DNA of 64,000 bases from Actinoplanes derwentensis (GCF_900104725.1 NZ_LT629758.1:7588001-7652000); one strand, 5' to 3'; shown: positions 8,300-17,388, counted from the first letter of the stretch. Notes: generated by a model not told the origin, from the sequence alone. Made by a program: numbers and translations.

Positions 8300-8863
8300 T
8301 CAGGCTGGCGGGGTGGGCCAGTGATCGGTCAGGAACCGGGCGAGCAGGGCGGCGTGCGACAGCGGGCTCGACGTGTCGGCCGGGTCGCCGTTGGTGGTGT
8401 AGTCGAGCAGGACCACGGTGCCGCTCGCCATCTCGCGCAGCCGGTCCACCAGATCGGGAACCCGGTGCTCCAGCACCCACCGATAGGTCGGCAGGTAGAT
8501 CTGCCAGCGGGCCGTCCGGTAATCCAGCAGGGTCGCGCCGTGGATCCCGGCCCGGTGCCCGAGAACCTGGCCGTGCCGCCGGACCGTCCGCTTCAGCCCG
8601 GTCATCGAGGTCACCGACAGTTTCCCGGGATCGACGTCGGACTGCTCGAACACCTTCAGCGCCTGCCAGACGCCCTCCACCGAGGCGGCGACGATCCCGG
8701 GCGTGAGCGGCACCGGAATCCCGCCGTGCGGATAGAACGGGCTGAGCCGCACCCACGGCTCGGCGGCCCGGGAGGTCACGTCGACGACGGTGGCCCCCGG
8801 AAACGCGGCCCGAACCGACTCGGGCTTGCGCCGCCGACTAGCGACATGAACCGTCACAACCAA
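8300..8863 (-). CDS. Conserved protein of unknown function
   Basis: 187 residues, no signal peptide or membrane helix. The middle segment (SPFYPHGGIPVPLTPG and the following LKVFEQSDVD) looks like a well-folded conserved core, and the C-terminal half has VVLLDYTTNGDP. The product reads like one of the actinobacterial DUF families; I do not recognise a catalytic motif. It sits 86 bases downstream of moaD-moaA in the minus direction and upstream of the phosphoesterase, without overlap, so context gives no firm hint. Confidence 0.5.
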   Translation of the reverse strand: MVVTVHVASRRRKPESVRAAFPGATVVDVTSRAAEPWVRLSPFYPHGGIPVPLTPGIVAASVEGVWQALKVFEQSDVDPGKLSVTSMTGLKRTVRRHGQVLGHRAGIHGATLLDYRTARWQIYLPTYRWVLEHRVPDLVDRLREMASGTVVLLDYTTNGDPADTSSPLSHAALLARFLTDHWPTPPA

Positions 8864-8931
8864 CCCCCCTCAGGCCTCGCCCACATGCTGCCCGAGGGGT
8901 ATGACAAGAACGCCACGCAGCCGGTCTACCG

Positions 8932-9174
8932 TCAGCCGCCGGCGAAGGGTGGGAGCACGTCGATCGTGGCGCCCGCCGGGAGTGGAACCGTGCGGTCATG
9001 GCAGGCGAGACCGTCGACCAGGAAGCTCGCCGCTTTCAGGACCAGGGCCAGCCGCTCACCGTGCCGATCGGTCAGCACCTGGATCAGGTCGTCGAGGCTG
9101 GCCGCGGAGACCGTCTCGCTGGACGTGCCGTTGGCGGCCGCGCGGGCCCCAGCGAAGTAGCGCACCGTGAGCAA
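8932..9174 (-). CDS. moaD: Molybdopterin synthase small subunit (MoaD/ThiS-like sulfur carrier)
   Basis: 80 residues ending in Gly-Gly, the C-terminus that is adenylated and thiocarboxylated in MoaD/ThiS carriers. The fold signature is present: VRYFAGAR near the start, a central helix (SLDDLIQVLTDRHG) and LPPFAGG at the end. The start is best placed at a TTG at 9174, because GGAGG on the minus strand (9188-9184) sits nine bases upstream; this site lies inside the last codons of moaA, whose stop is only five bases before the TTG, so the two are translationally coupled. It supplies sulfur for molybdopterin with a MoaE subunit that is not in the window. Confidence 0.8.
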   Translation of the reverse strand: MLTVRYFAGARAAANGTSSETVSAASLDDLIQVLTDRHGERLALVLKAASFLVDGLACHDRTVPLPAGATIDVLPPFAGG

Positions 9175-9179
9175 TGGGC

Positions 9180-10193
9180 TCAACCTCCGATTGCGGACAT
9201 GGGCCGGGCGGGCTGGAGGAACTTCGGGTCGTCGATGCCGTGACCGGCGCGTTTGCCCCACATGGCGGTCCGCCAGGCGTCGGCGATCGCCGAGTCGGAA
9301 GCGCCGTCCCGGAGCAGTTTCCGCAGGTCGCTCTCGGACGTCGCGAAGAGGCAGTTGCGGACCTGGCCGTCGGCGGTGAGTCGGGTCCGGTCGCAGTCGC
9401 CACAGAACGGCCTGGTCACACTGGCGATGACCCCGACCCGGGCGGGCTCTCCGGCGGCATCCACGTGATCGGGGATCAGCCAGGTCTCGGCCGGCGCTGT
9501 TCCACGTGAAACATCGTCCGGCTGAAGACCGAAGGGCTCCAGCGCGGCCAGGATCTCTTCGGCGGTGACCATCTCGTGCCGGTCCCACTGGTGCTGGGCG
9601 TCCAGCGGCATCTGCTCGATGAACCGCAGCTGATAGCCGTTGTCCAGGGCGAACCGCAGCAGAGCCGGGGCTTCGTCGTCGTTGACCCCGCGCATCAGCA
9701 CCGTATTGATCTTCACGGGCGTGAGCCCGGCGTCCACCGCGGCCCGCAGGCCGGAGAGCACGTCGGCGTGCCGATCGCGCAGCGTCAGCTGATGGAAACG
9801 TGCGGGATCCAGCGTGTCGAGCGAGACGTTTACCCGGTCGAGCCCGGCGTCGCGCAGGGCCACGGCCGTCCGGTCCAGCCCGATCCCGTTCGTCGTGAGC
9901 GAGAGTCTCGGCCGGGGCGTGAGGCCGGCCGCTTCGGTGACGATGCCGACCAGGCCCCGCCGGATCAACGGCTCACCGCCGGTGAACCGGATCTCGGTCA
10001 CCCCGAGCTGCTCCACCGCTATCCGGACCAGCCGTTTCACCTCGTCGTCGGTGAGCTGTTGCGGCTGCGGCATCCAGGCCAGACCTTCGGCGGGCATGCA
10101 ATACGTACAGCGCAGGTTGCATCGATCCGTCAGCGAGACACGGAGATCGGTGGCGACCCGACCGAAGCGATCGAGCAGCGGGGCGTTGGGCAC
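9180..10193 (-). CDS. moaA: GTP 3',8-cyclase (radical SAM, Moco step 1)
   Basis: 337 residues. The radical-SAM cluster ligands are C25, C29 and C32 (CNLRCTYC); the second, substrate-binding [4Fe-4S] site is in PFCGDCDRTR plus NCLFA near 265-290; FTGGEPLIRRG carries the GGEP motif. The protein ends in Ile-Gly-Gly, the conserved MoaA tail that activates chemistry. It converts GTP to 3',8-cyclo-7,8-dihydro-GTP, working with MoaC (not in this window). It heads the moaA-moaD pair and probably serves the same cofactor pathway as fdhD and mobA some 4-6 kb to the right. Confidence 0.93.
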   Translation of the reverse strand: MPNAPLLDRFGRVATDLRVSLTDRCNLRCTYCMPAEGLAWMPQPQQLTDDEVKRLVRIAVEQLGVTEIRFTGGEPLIRRGLVGIVTEAAGLTPRPRLSLTTNGIGLDRTAVALRDAGLDRVNVSLDTLDPARFHQLTLRDRHADVLSGLRAAVDAGLTPVKINTVLMRGVNDDEAPALLRFALDNGYQLRFIEQMPLDAQHQWDRHEMVTAEEILAALEPFGLQPDDVSRGTAPAETWLIPDHVDAAGEPARVGVIASVTRPFCGDCDRTRLTADGQVRNCLFATSESDLRKLLRDGASDSAIADAWRTAMWGKRAGHGIDDPKFLQPARPMSAIGG

Positions 10194-10228
10194 ACCTCGA
10201 ATCTATCCGCTTCCGATGACAACTGCCG

Positions 10229-11116
10229 TCACGCGTGCCGCCCTGTGGACAACGCGGTGGCCACGGCGAGTACCGCCGCCCGGTATCCACTGCCGAACGC
10301 GGCGGTGTGCACCAGTAGGAGGTGCAGCTGATGCAGCGGCACCCGATCGCGCCAGCCGTCGGCGAGCGGCCACGTCTCCTGGTAGGAGGCGAGGATCAGA
10401 TCCAGATGCGGTACGCCGCCGAACAGCGCGAGGGTGGCCAGGTCGGTCTCCCGGTGACCACCGTGTGCGGCTGGATCCACCAGCCGTACCCGGCCGTCGG
10501 CTCCCCACAGCACGTTGCCGGGCCACAGGTCGCCGTGGATTCGTGCGGGCGGTTCTTCACCCCCGTACCGGCCGATGGTCTTGATGATCTCCTCGACCAC
10601 CGCGATGTCGGAGCCGGAGAGCGCACCGCGATCGGCGGAGATCTCGAGGTAGGGCGCCAGTCGCCGGGCGGCGAACCATGGGCCCCACTGCTGATCAGGG
10701 GTGTTGTCGAGCGGGAGCGGGCCGATGAATCCAGGCCGGTCGAGCCCGAACCGGTCGGCGCCGGCGCGGTGTGTCTCGGCGAGTTCGCGGCCGAAGCGTT
10801 CGGCGGCCCGGCGGGACGGTTCACCCGGTTCGATCCACTCCAGCGCGAGCAGATCGGGAAGAGCGACGATCACTTCCGGTACGGGTACCCCGCCCGCGTC
10901 GCGAAGCCAGTCGAGTCCGGCGGCCTCGGCCGGGAACATGCCGTCGGGTGCGGTTCCGCCCGGCCAGGTCTTCGCGAACAGCGATGCTCCGTCGTCCAGC
11001 GTCAGCCGGCTGGCCGTGCAGACTCCGCCGCCGCCGACCGGCGTCTCCCGGATCCGCTGGTGGGTGAGAAATGTCGGTAGGTGCTGGGGGTGCGCGCGCA
11101 GGTACGCCAGGTCCAC
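10229..11116 (-). CDS. Fructosamine/ketosamine-3-kinase family protein
   Basis: 295 residues with a protein-kinase-like fold. The N-terminal lobe has VGGGGVCTASRLTL and SLFAKTW (ATP-binding lysine). The catalytic segment is HGDLWPGNVLW (about 193-203) and the metal-binding segment LVDPAAHGGHRETDLATL, both diagnostic of the FN3K family. Eukaryotic FN3K phosphorylates fructosamines so that the sugar is lost, repairing glycated protein; bacterial relatives act on low-molecular-weight ketosamines or ribulosamines. It faces the GNAT gene with a 56-base divergent gap. Family certain, substrate unknown. Confidence 0.85.
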   Translation of the reverse strand: MDLAYLRAHPQHLPTFLTHQRIRETPVGGGGVCTASRLTLDDGASLFAKTWPGGTAPDGMFPAEAAGLDWLRDAGGVPVPEVIVALPDLLALEWIEPGEPSRRAAERFGRELAETHRAGADRFGLDRPGFIGPLPLDNTPDQQWGPWFAARRLAPYLEISADRGALSGSDIAVVEEIIKTIGRYGGEEPPARIHGDLWPGNVLWGADGRVRLVDPAAHGGHRETDLATLALFGGVPHLDLILASYQETWPLADGWRDRVPLHQLHLLLVHTAAFGSGYRAAVLAVATALSTGRHA

Positions 11117-11172
11117 GCGCCTATCTTGCGCTTCCGGTGACGGACGTCTCCATTCCGAGGCAAGATGGCGTC

Positions 11173-11676
11173 ATGACCCCTGTCGTCGTGCGCTCGTACC
11201 GGCCGAGTGATCACTCGGCCGGCCGCCGCCTCTGGGCGGAGCTCAACCGGCAGCACAACGAGATGTACGGGGAGCACCGGGACGACGGCGGCGCGGGTTT
11301 CGAGGAGTACCTCACCCGGCTCGACCTCTCCGGGCTCTGGGTGGCCGACCACGCCGACGACGGGGTGATCGGGATGGTCGGGCTGATCATGCGAGACCGG
11401 GCCGGCGAGGTCGACCCGGTCGTGGTGACCATCTCCCACCGGCACAAAGGTGTCGGCCGCAAACTTCTGCACCACATCGCTGACGAGGCGAAACGCCGCA
11501 ATATGACGGCCCTGACCATCTCGCCGGAGTCCCGCAACGTGGACGCGATCCGCAGCCTGCACGCGGCTGGTTACGACGTGGTCTCGTCGATCGAACTGAC
11601 CATGGACCTGGAGCGGCACACCCATGCCCGGCACCAGGAGGGCCTGCAACTCCACGAGTTGCCGTTCCGCTCTTGA
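11173..11676 (+). CDS. GNAT family N-acetyltransferase
   Basis: 167 residues from the ATG at 11173. The acetyl-CoA binding motif is VTISHRHKGVGRKLLHHIAD, followed by the usual helix and a C-terminal segment (VDAIRSLHAAGYDVVSSIEL) in which G-Y precedes the last strands. This is a single-domain GNAT enzyme; the acceptor (amine, protein or antibiotic) cannot be read from sequence. A strong 12-bp hairpin 11 bases after the stop should end its transcript. Confidence 0.8.
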   Translation: MTPVVVRSYRPSDHSAGRRLWAELNRQHNEMYGEHRDDGGAGFEEYLTRLDLSGLWVADHADDGVIGMVGLIMRDRAGEVDPVVVTISHRHKGVGRKLLHHIADEAKRRNMTALTISPESRNVDAIRSLHAAGYDVVSSIELTMDLERHTHARHQEGLQLHELPFRS

Positions 11677-11686
11677 CAGCACCAGC

Positions 11687-11719
11687 GCCTGTGGACGAAC
11701 CGGCGTGTCGTCCACAGGC
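11687..11719 (+). terminator. Hairpin terminator after the GNAT gene
   Basis: A perfect 12-bp inverted repeat (GCCTGTGGACGA / TCGTCCACAGGC) with a nine-base loop starts 11 bases after the GNAT stop. There is no run of T after it, as is common for GC-rich actinomycete terminators. Confidence 0.65.
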
Positions 11720-11769
11720 ACCGCATGCCGGCGCCCGGCCGGTCTTCCGGGGCGGCCACGCTGGCCGGC

Positions 11770-12765
11770 ATGAGATTCGACTCCTCGCTCGTGGTCCGCA
11801 GCCCTGCCGAGCTGATCGCGGCGCTGCCCTACGTGATGGGTTACCACCCGCACGACAGCATCGCCCTGCTCGGTCTGCGCGGTCCCGACCTCACCTTCGC
11901 CGCATGCCTCGACCTGCCGCCGCCCGGCCGTGACGAGGTCGGCGCTGCCGAGATCGGTGCCCGGGACATCGTCGACGTGATCCGCAGGCAGAGCCCCGAG
12001 ATGATGGTGATCGTCGGATTCGGCCCGGCCCAGCGGGTTACCCCGGTGGTCCTCGCGCTGGTGGAGGCGTTACGGGCCACCGGCGTGCGGGTCCACGACG
12101 TGATGCGGGTCTGTGACGGGCGCTGGTGGTCCTACCTGTGCGAGGACCCGGTCTGCTGTCCGCCGGACGGCCGGCCCTGCCTGCCGCTGGACAGCGTGAT
12201 CGCGGCCGAGGCCACCTATCGCGGTCAGGTCGCTCTGCCCAGCCGGGCCGCGCTGGCCGCCCAGCTGGCGGCTGTCGACGGCCCGGCCCGGGTGTCGATG
12301 GCCGCGGCTACCGAGCGGGCCCGGCTGCGCTTCCGCGAACTGGTGAAAGGGCTGGCGGGGAAGGCCCTTGCGAAACGGATCCGGATGACGGGGCGGCCGG
12401 TCGTCCGGGAGGCGGAGAAGCGCTTCCGGTTCGGCGGGGTCCTCAGTGACGACGAGGTCGCCTGGCTGGGCGTGCTGCTCACCGACCGTGCGGTCGAGGA
12501 TTACGCCCTCGACCGCACCGACGGCACCGAGTGGCGGATCCAGCTGTGGACCGACGTGCTGCGCCGGGTCGAGCCGGTCCACGTCCCGACACCCGCCTGC
12601 CTGCTCGGTTTCACCGCGTGGCGGCTGGGGCGTGGTGCACTGGCCCGGGTCGCGGTGGACCGGGCGCTGGCCGCCGAGCCCGGCCATGACCTCGCCGCGA
12701 TGCTGCACCAGATCCTCGGGTTCGGGGTGCCGCCCGGGATGATCCGACGGGGATTGCGGAAATGA
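11770..12765 (+). CDS. DUF4192 domain-containing protein
   Basis: 331 residues from the ATG at 11770. The N-terminal half has the DUF4192 signature: an opening 'SSLVVRSPAELIAALPYVMGY', then HPHDSIALLGLRG, and a cysteine-rich stretch around LCEDPVCCPPDGRPC. The C-terminal part (from about residue 210) is helical, with TPACLLGFTAWRLGRGALA. The family is common in actinomycetes and its role is unknown. It ends five bases before the stop of the convergent PhoD-like gene. No signal peptide. Confidence 0.7.
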   Translation: MRFDSSLVVRSPAELIAALPYVMGYHPHDSIALLGLRGPDLTFAACLDLPPPGRDEVGAAEIGARDIVDVIRRQSPEMMVIVGFGPAQRVTPVVLALVEALRATGVRVHDVMRVCDGRWWSYLCEDPVCCPPDGRPCLPLDSVIAAEATYRGQVALPSRAALAAQLAAVDGPARVSMAAATERARLRFRELVKGLAGKALAKRIRMTGRPVVREAEKRFRFGGVLSDDEVAWLGVLLTDRAVEDYALDRTDGTEWRIQLWTDVLRRVEPVHVPTPACLLGFTAWRLGRGALARVAVDRALAAEPGHDLAAMLHQILGFGVPPGMIRRGLRK

Positions 12766-12770
12766 CCGGT

Positions 12771-14387
12771 TCAGGGCCGCGAGGTCTCCTGCCGGACGGT
12801 GTCCTCGGCCGGCCCGGCGGTGCGCAGCCCGGCCGAGGGGGTCGGAGCGTCGGCGATCCGCTGCAGTCCGGGCACCCGGTCCTCGATGACGAAGGTGGCG
12901 CGGGTGTGTGCCGCCGCTCCCGGCTCGGTCACATAGGGCAGCACCACGAAATCCGCGGTCAGCGCGCCGCCGGTGATCCGGGTCCGGACGTAACCGCGCT
13001 GGTTGTTGTAAAAGCGCAGGTGCGGGTTCCAGGCCGCCCAGGAGTGGTTGCCGCTCGCCACGTCGGCGCCGTCACCGCCGGAGGTGATCGACGAGCAGAC
13101 CAGTTCGGTGCCGACGGTCCGCGACGTCGGATCGGTCCAGTCGAGCTTGAGGTCGTCGGCCCAGTGGGCGTGCACGTCACCGGTCAGCACCACCGGGTTG
13201 CGGACACGAGCGTCCACCCAGCCGCGGGTGATCCGGTCCCGGGAGCCCTGGTAACCGTCCCACGAGTCCATGCTCAGCACCTTCTGCGGTCCGGCGTTGT
13301 TGTCCCGCTGCCCGAAGAAGACCTGCTGGCCGAGGACGTCCCAGCGGGCGGTGGAGCGGCGGAAACCGTCGAGCAGCCAGGACTCCTGTTCGGCACCGGT
13401 GATGCTGCGCGCCGGGTCGTAAGCGGCCGGGCAGTCCTTGTATCCGTCACCGCAGCCCTGGTCGTCCCGGTACTGCCGGGTGTCGAGCATGTGGAAGGTG
13501 GCCAGCCGGCCCCAGTGCAGCCGACGGTAAAGCTGCATGTCGAGGCCGTTCGGGATCGACGAGCGGCGCAACGGCATGTTCTCCCAGTACGCCTGGAACG
13601 CCGCGGCCCGGCGGGTGACGAAGTTCGGATCGGGCTGTTCCGGCACCTCGTCGGCCCAGTTGTTCTCGGTCTCGTGGTCGTCCCAGACCACCGCCCACGG
13701 TGCGACCGCGTGTGCCGCCTGAAGATCCGGATCGGTCTTGTACTGGGCGTGCCGCTGCCGATAGTTCGCCAGCGTCACGGTTTCCGGGCCCTCGTGATCA
13801 CGCGGGTTACCGCCGGGGATGGTGTAGGTGTCCGGCGCGTATTCGTACTGGTAATCGCCGAGGTGCAGGATCAGTTCCGGTTCGTCCTCGGCCAGCCGGC
13901 GGTAAGCGGTGAAGTAACCGTGTTCGTACTGGGAGCACGAGACGAACGACATCGCCAGAGCCCCGGGGGTCGACCAGCGGGCGGGCGCGGTCCGGGTCCG
14001 GCCCACCGGCGAGGTCCAGTGCTCGGCGCGGAAGCGGTAGAAGAACTCGCGCCCGGGAGCGAGCCCGTCCAGTTCGACGTGCACGGCGTGCGCACGACTC
14101 GGCCGGGCTGTGGTGATCCCGCGCCGGATCACCCGCCGGAACCGCTCGTCGTCGGCGATCTCCCAGGTCACCGGCACGTTCCGGGACGGCATGCCACCGA
14201 GCCCGTCCGCGGCCAGGGGCACCGGGGCGAGCCGGGTCCAGAGCACGAATCCGTCCGGGGACGGGTCTCCGGAGGCGACGCCCAGGGTGAACGGGTCTCC
14301 GGACAGCGGTCCTCGGGCGGGAGTGGTGGCGCCGGTCAGCGGGATCACAGCGGCCGAGGCCAGCAGAGTGCGACGCGATATCGACAT
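12771..14387 (-). CDS. Secreted PhoD-like alkaline phosphatase/phosphodiesterase
   Basis: 538 residues from the ATG at 14387. The N-terminus begins MSISRRTLLASAAV, a twin-arginine export signal. The mature part has an N-terminal beta domain (SGDPSPDGFVLWTRL) and the PhoD metallophosphatase core: SCSQYEHGYF, HLGDYQYEY, VWDDHETENNW, LGQQVFFGQRD and LTGDVHAHWADDL, which supply the metal ligands. The family hydrolyses phosphate mono- and diesters, often teichoic-acid-like polymers, and is usually induced by phosphate starvation; no Pho box was identified here. Length is normal for the family. Confidence 0.88.
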   Translation of the reverse strand: MSISRRTLLASAAVIPLTGATTPARGPLSGDPFTLGVASGDPSPDGFVLWTRLAPVPLAADGLGGMPSRNVPVTWEIADDERFRRVIRRGITTARPSRAHAVHVELDGLAPGREFFYRFRAEHWTSPVGRTRTAPARWSTPGALAMSFVSCSQYEHGYFTAYRRLAEDEPELILHLGDYQYEYAPDTYTIPGGNPRDHEGPETVTLANYRQRHAQYKTDPDLQAAHAVAPWAVVWDDHETENNWADEVPEQPDPNFVTRRAAAFQAYWENMPLRRSSIPNGLDMQLYRRLHWGRLATFHMLDTRQYRDDQGCGDGYKDCPAAYDPARSITGAEQESWLLDGFRRSTARWDVLGQQVFFGQRDNNAGPQKVLSMDSWDGYQGSRDRITRGWVDARVRNPVVLTGDVHAHWADDLKLDWTDPTSRTVGTELVCSSITSGGDGADVASGNHSWAAWNPHLRFYNNQRGYVRTRITGGALTADFVVLPYVTEPGAAAHTRATFVIEDRVPGLQRIADAPTPSAGLRTAGPAEDTVRQETSRP

Positions 14388-14425
14388 GCATCGAAGGGTT
14401 GGCGATCCGGGTGAACATCGTCTGG

Positions 14426-15253
14426 TCAAACGGTGACGCGATGTGCTCCGGTATAGATGTTCATCTTCGGTTCGCGGAGGAACCCGACAAGTGTCATCCC
14501 GGATTCCTCGGCCAGCTCCACCGCCAGGGTGCTGGGTGCGGAGACCGCCGCCAGCAGCGGCAACCCGGCCATCCACGCCTTCTGGACCAGTTCGAAACTG
14601 GCCCGGCCGGAGACCAGCAGCACGTTCCCGGACAGCGGCAGGCGGCCTTCCCGCAGCGCCCACCCGAGCACCTTGTCGACCGCGTTGTGCCGGCCCACGT
14701 CCTCCCGCAGCACCAGCAACTCACCGTCCGTGGTGAAAAGGCCGGCGGCGTGCAGGCCGCCGGTGCGGTCGAAGGTCCGCTGGGCGGCCCGCAGCTTCGT
14801 GGGCAGTTCCGTCAGGGTCTTGGCGGCGACCTCCAGCGGGAACCCGGCCACGTCGAAACGCGACTTGGTCCGCACTGCGTCGATGCTGGCCTTGCCGCAG
14901 ACCCCGCACGAACTGGTGGTGTAGAAGTTCCGAGTCGGGTCGGTGACCGGCGGCGGCACGCTCGGATCGAGCACGACGTCCACCACGTTGTAGGTGTTCG
15001 GAGTGTCCGTCCCGGCGCACAGTTGTGCCGTGGTCACGTCCGTGGCCTGGCTGATCACGCCTTCGCTGAGCAGGAAACCCATCGCCAGGTCGATGTCGTG
15101 CCCGGGGGTGCGCATGGTGACGGCGAGCGGCTTCTTGCGCACCCGGATCTCCAGCGGCTCCTCGGCCGCGAGGTGATCCTGGCGACTCCGGGAGCCGGCG
15201 GGCGCGCTGACATCGATGGTGACCACCGTGCGGCGGCCGGTGCTCCGAGCCAT
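14426..15253 (-). CDS. fdhD: Formate dehydrogenase accessory sulfurtransferase FdhD
   Basis: 275 residues. FdhD transfers sulfur from a cysteine desulfurase to the molybdenum cofactor of formate dehydrogenases. The two-cysteine loop [10 protein letters not shown] (about 113-122) is the active centre, and the body motifs [26 protein letters not shown] and [13 protein letters not shown] are all present. It is divergent from mobA across 129 bases, consistent with a molybdenum-enzyme regulon. No formate dehydrogenase gene is in the window. Confidence 0.93.
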   Translation of the reverse strand: MARSTGRRTVVTIDVSAPAGSRSRQDHLAAEEPLEIRVRKKPLAVTMRTPGHDIDLAMGFLLSEGVISQATDVTTAQLCAGTDTPNTYNVVDVVLDPSVPPPVTDPTRNFYTTSSCGVCGKASIDAVRTKSRFDVAGFPLEVAAKTLTELPTKLRAAQRTFDRTGGLHAAGLFTTDGELLVLREDVGRHNAVDKVLGWALREGRLPLSGNVLLVSGRASFELVQKAWMAGLPLLAAVSAPSTLAVELAEESGMTLVGFLREPKMNIYTGAHRVTV

Positions 15254-15382
15254 GGCCGGAGCTTACGTCCTGCTCCCGGCATCGTCCCGGCCCGATCGGC
15301 GAGGGCTCGGCCGCCGGTCCCCCGAAGGCGTCGAACCGAGCGCGTGGTCACGCTTGCCACGCACTCGGGATACGGTACTCAC

Positions 15383-15982
15383 GTGGGGGGATTCGCGGCG
15401 GTGGTCTTGGCCGGTGGTGCGGCACGGCGGATGGGTGGTGCCGACAAACCGACGATGACGGTTGCCGGCCAGTCCATGCTCACCCGTGTCCTGGCGGCGG
15501 TGCATGACGCCGACCCTCGGATCGTGGTCGGGCGAATACCCGGCGACTTCCCCGTTCCTGTGCTCGTGACACGAGAACAACCGGCTGGTGGTGGCCCGGT
15601 GGCGGCTGCCGCGGCGGGGCTCGCGCTGGTCCCGGAGCGGGTCACCTACACCGCTCTGCTCGCCGCTGACCTGCCGTTGTTGACCGGTGAGGCGATCGAC
15701 GTGCTGCGGCTCACCCTGGAGTCGGCGCCGATGGAGGGCGCGCTCTACCGGGACGCCGACGGCCACCTGCAACTGCTCTGTGGTGTCTGGCGGACGGCCG
15801 GCCTGCGGGCCGCCCTCACCCGGCTGGCCGAGGCGCGCGGCGGTCTGCACGGCGCACCGGTGCGGGCGCTGCTCGAACACTCCCGGGTCGCCGAGGTGTC
15901 GTGGCGCCGTCCGGGGCCGCCGCCGTGGTTCGACTGCGACACCGACGACGATCTGCGGACCGCTGAGGAATGGGCCAGATGA
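15383..15982 (+). CDS. mobA: Molybdenum cofactor guanylyltransferase-like NTP transferase (MobA)
   Basis: 199 residues from a GTG at 15383. The nucleotide-binding signature is VVLAGGAARRMGGADK (about 6-21), followed by TREQPAGGGPVAAAAAGL and LLAADLPLL (metal-binding aspartate). MobA adds GMP to molybdopterin. The fold is shared with other sugar-phosphate nucleotidyltransferases, but the LAGGxxxRMGxxDK signature and the fdhD neighbour favour MobA. Its stop overlaps the next start by four bases (ATGA), so the small partner is co-translated. Confidence 0.8.
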   Translation: MGGFAAVVLAGGAARRMGGADKPTMTVAGQSMLTRVLAAVHDADPRIVVGRIPGDFPVPVLVTREQPAGGGPVAAAAAGLALVPERVTYTALLAADLPLLTGEAIDVLRLTLESAPMEGALYRDADGHLQLLCGVWRTAGLRAALTRLAEARGGLHGAPVRALLEHSRVAEVSWRRPGPPPWFDCDTDDDLRTAEEWAR

Positions 15983-16218
15983 GCGAGTTGGACCAGTGGG
16001 TGGCGGAGATCACTGCCGAGCTCGGCCTGGACGGCGTTCAGGTGCCGACGACGGAGGTGCTCGACATGGCCCGTGACGTGGCACACAACGTTCTGCGGCC
16101 GGGGGCGCCGGTCTCGGCGTATGTTCTCGGGCTCGCGGTGGCCGCCGGTGCCGATCCGGTCGAGGCCGCCGCCAAGATCAGCGCGCTGGCGTTGCGTCGG
16201 TCCACGCTGGACTCGTAG
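15979..16218 (+). CDS. DUF6457-like small protein, MobA-coupled
   Basis: 79 residues from the ATG at 15979, overlapping mobA by four bases. It is mostly helical: ELDQWVAEITAELGL, VLDMARDVAHNVLRPG and SAYVLGLAVAAGADPVEAAAKI. As far as I recall, this DUF6457-type domain appears in actinobacteria either beside MobA or fused to its C-terminus, suggesting a role in molybdenum cofactor handling. No catalytic residues are evident. The family call is from memory and moderately sure; the coupling to mobA is directly visible. Confidence 0.6.
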   Translation: MSELDQWVAEITAELGLDGVQVPTTEVLDMARDVAHNVLRPGAPVSAYVLGLAVAAGADPVEAAAKISALALRRSTLDS

Positions 16219-16299
16219 GTCGCGAAAAGCTACCCGGCCCCGTACCCCCGCATGACCCGGGAACGCTCGATAGGGTGACGGGAACGGAGGTGCGCGATC

Positions 16300-17388
16300 A
16301 TGACGGTAGAAGGCGCCGCGAGCGAGGCGTACGAAGGCGTGTTGCTCGAAGAGCCGACGACGGCCGACCTACGGGCCAAGGTCACCCAGGCATGGCGGGA
16401 GTTCGCCAGTGCCCTGGCCGGGCTGTTGCCGGGCCTGCAGCCGGGTTCCTACGTCGACCTCACCCTGGACCCCACCGCGTCCGGCACGGGCACGGCCGTC
16501 TACTCGGTCAGCATCCGGGTGCTGGCGGACGGTGTCGTCGAGGCGCTCGCGGTCGGTAACGCCGCGTTGCCCCAGGAGTTCCGGATGAACCGCGCCACGG
16601 TCGCCGACCTGGTCGCGCTCGGCTGGTCGCCGCCGGGGGTGCTGGCCGGCTCGGGTGACTCGTTCGGTCTGCGTTCCTCGCAGGACAAGGCCATCCAGCT
16701 GGCCACGGTGGTGTCCCGGACGCTGCGGGACGTCTACGGCGCGCCGCACCCGGCGTTCCTCGTCTACCTGGTGCACGACGACGAGGACGAGCCGATCGAC
16801 GCGAGCCCCCTGGGCACCGCCCGGCACGAGCCCAGCATCGACCTGGCCCTCGACGCCCTGGGTGGCGAGAGTGCCCTCGACCGGGCGCTGGCCGGCGTCA
16901 GTGCCGAGGACCTCGTCCCCTTGGAAGAGCGGGTCCGCACGGTCGTCGCGACCATGTCCAAGACCACGGTCGACCAGCTTCAGGTCGACGCCGACGGTGA
17001 CATCGGCATCCGGGCCGGCTCGGCGATGGTCTTCGTCCGGATCCGGGACAACCCGCCACTGGTGGACGTGTTCTCGCCGATCCTGACCGAGGTCGAGCCG
17101 ACCGAGCAGCTCTACGTGAAGCTCTCCGAGCTGACCAACCGCATGCCGATCGGCCGGCTCTACTGCGCGCAGGACACGGTCTGGGCGTCGATCCCGGTGT
17201 TCGGCCGCAACTTCCAGTCGATCCACCTGATGCTGGCGGTGCAGGTGATGACAGGTCTGGCCGACGAGCTGGACGACCGGCTGCACGGCGAGTTCGGCGG
17301 CAAGCGCTTCTTCGGCGAGGGTGACAAGCCGGCCGCTCCGAAGGCCGCCGACGGCGACGAGGGCCACCGCCCGGGGATGTACCTCTAA
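16300..17388 (+). CDS. Tandem TY-Chap/YbjN-like chaperone-fold protein
   Basis: 362 residues, cytoplasmic, with two similar alpha/beta halves: about 30-150 and 205-325. The second half ends in PIGRLYCAQDTVWASIPVF and NFQSIHLMLAVQVMTGLADELDD, the pattern of YbjN/T3SS-chaperone-like (TY-Chap) domains of actinobacteria. The C-terminus is GHRPGMYL. Such domains are thought to bind peptides or assist secretion or regulatory complexes, but none is proven here. Convergent with the Lrp gene, overlapping its stop by four bases. Confident that it is a double-domain protein; family assignment is moderate. Confidence 0.5.
   Translation: MTVEGAASEAYEGVLLEEPTTADLRAKVTQAWREFASALAGLLPGLQPGSYVDLTLDPTASGTGTAVYSVSIRVLADGVVEALAVGNAALPQEFRMNRATVADLVALGWSPPGVLAGSGDSFGLRSSQDKAIQLATVVSRTLRDVYGAPHPAFLVYLVHDDEDEPIDASPLGTARHEPSIDLALDALGGESALDRALAGVSAEDLVPLEERVRTVVATMSKTTVDQLQVDADGDIGIRAGSAMVFVRIRDNPPLVDVFSPILTEVEPTEQLYVKLSELTNRMPIGRLYCAQDTVWASIPVFGRNFQSIHLMLAVQVMTGLADELDDRLHGEFGGKRFFGEGDKPAAPKAADGDEGHRPGMYL

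Noticed and set aside
12762..14414. A 550-codon open frame antisense to the PhoD-like phosphatase
   Set aside because: No recognisable domain, composition typical of antisense frames in GC-rich DNA, and a complete Tat-exported enzyme is on the other strand.
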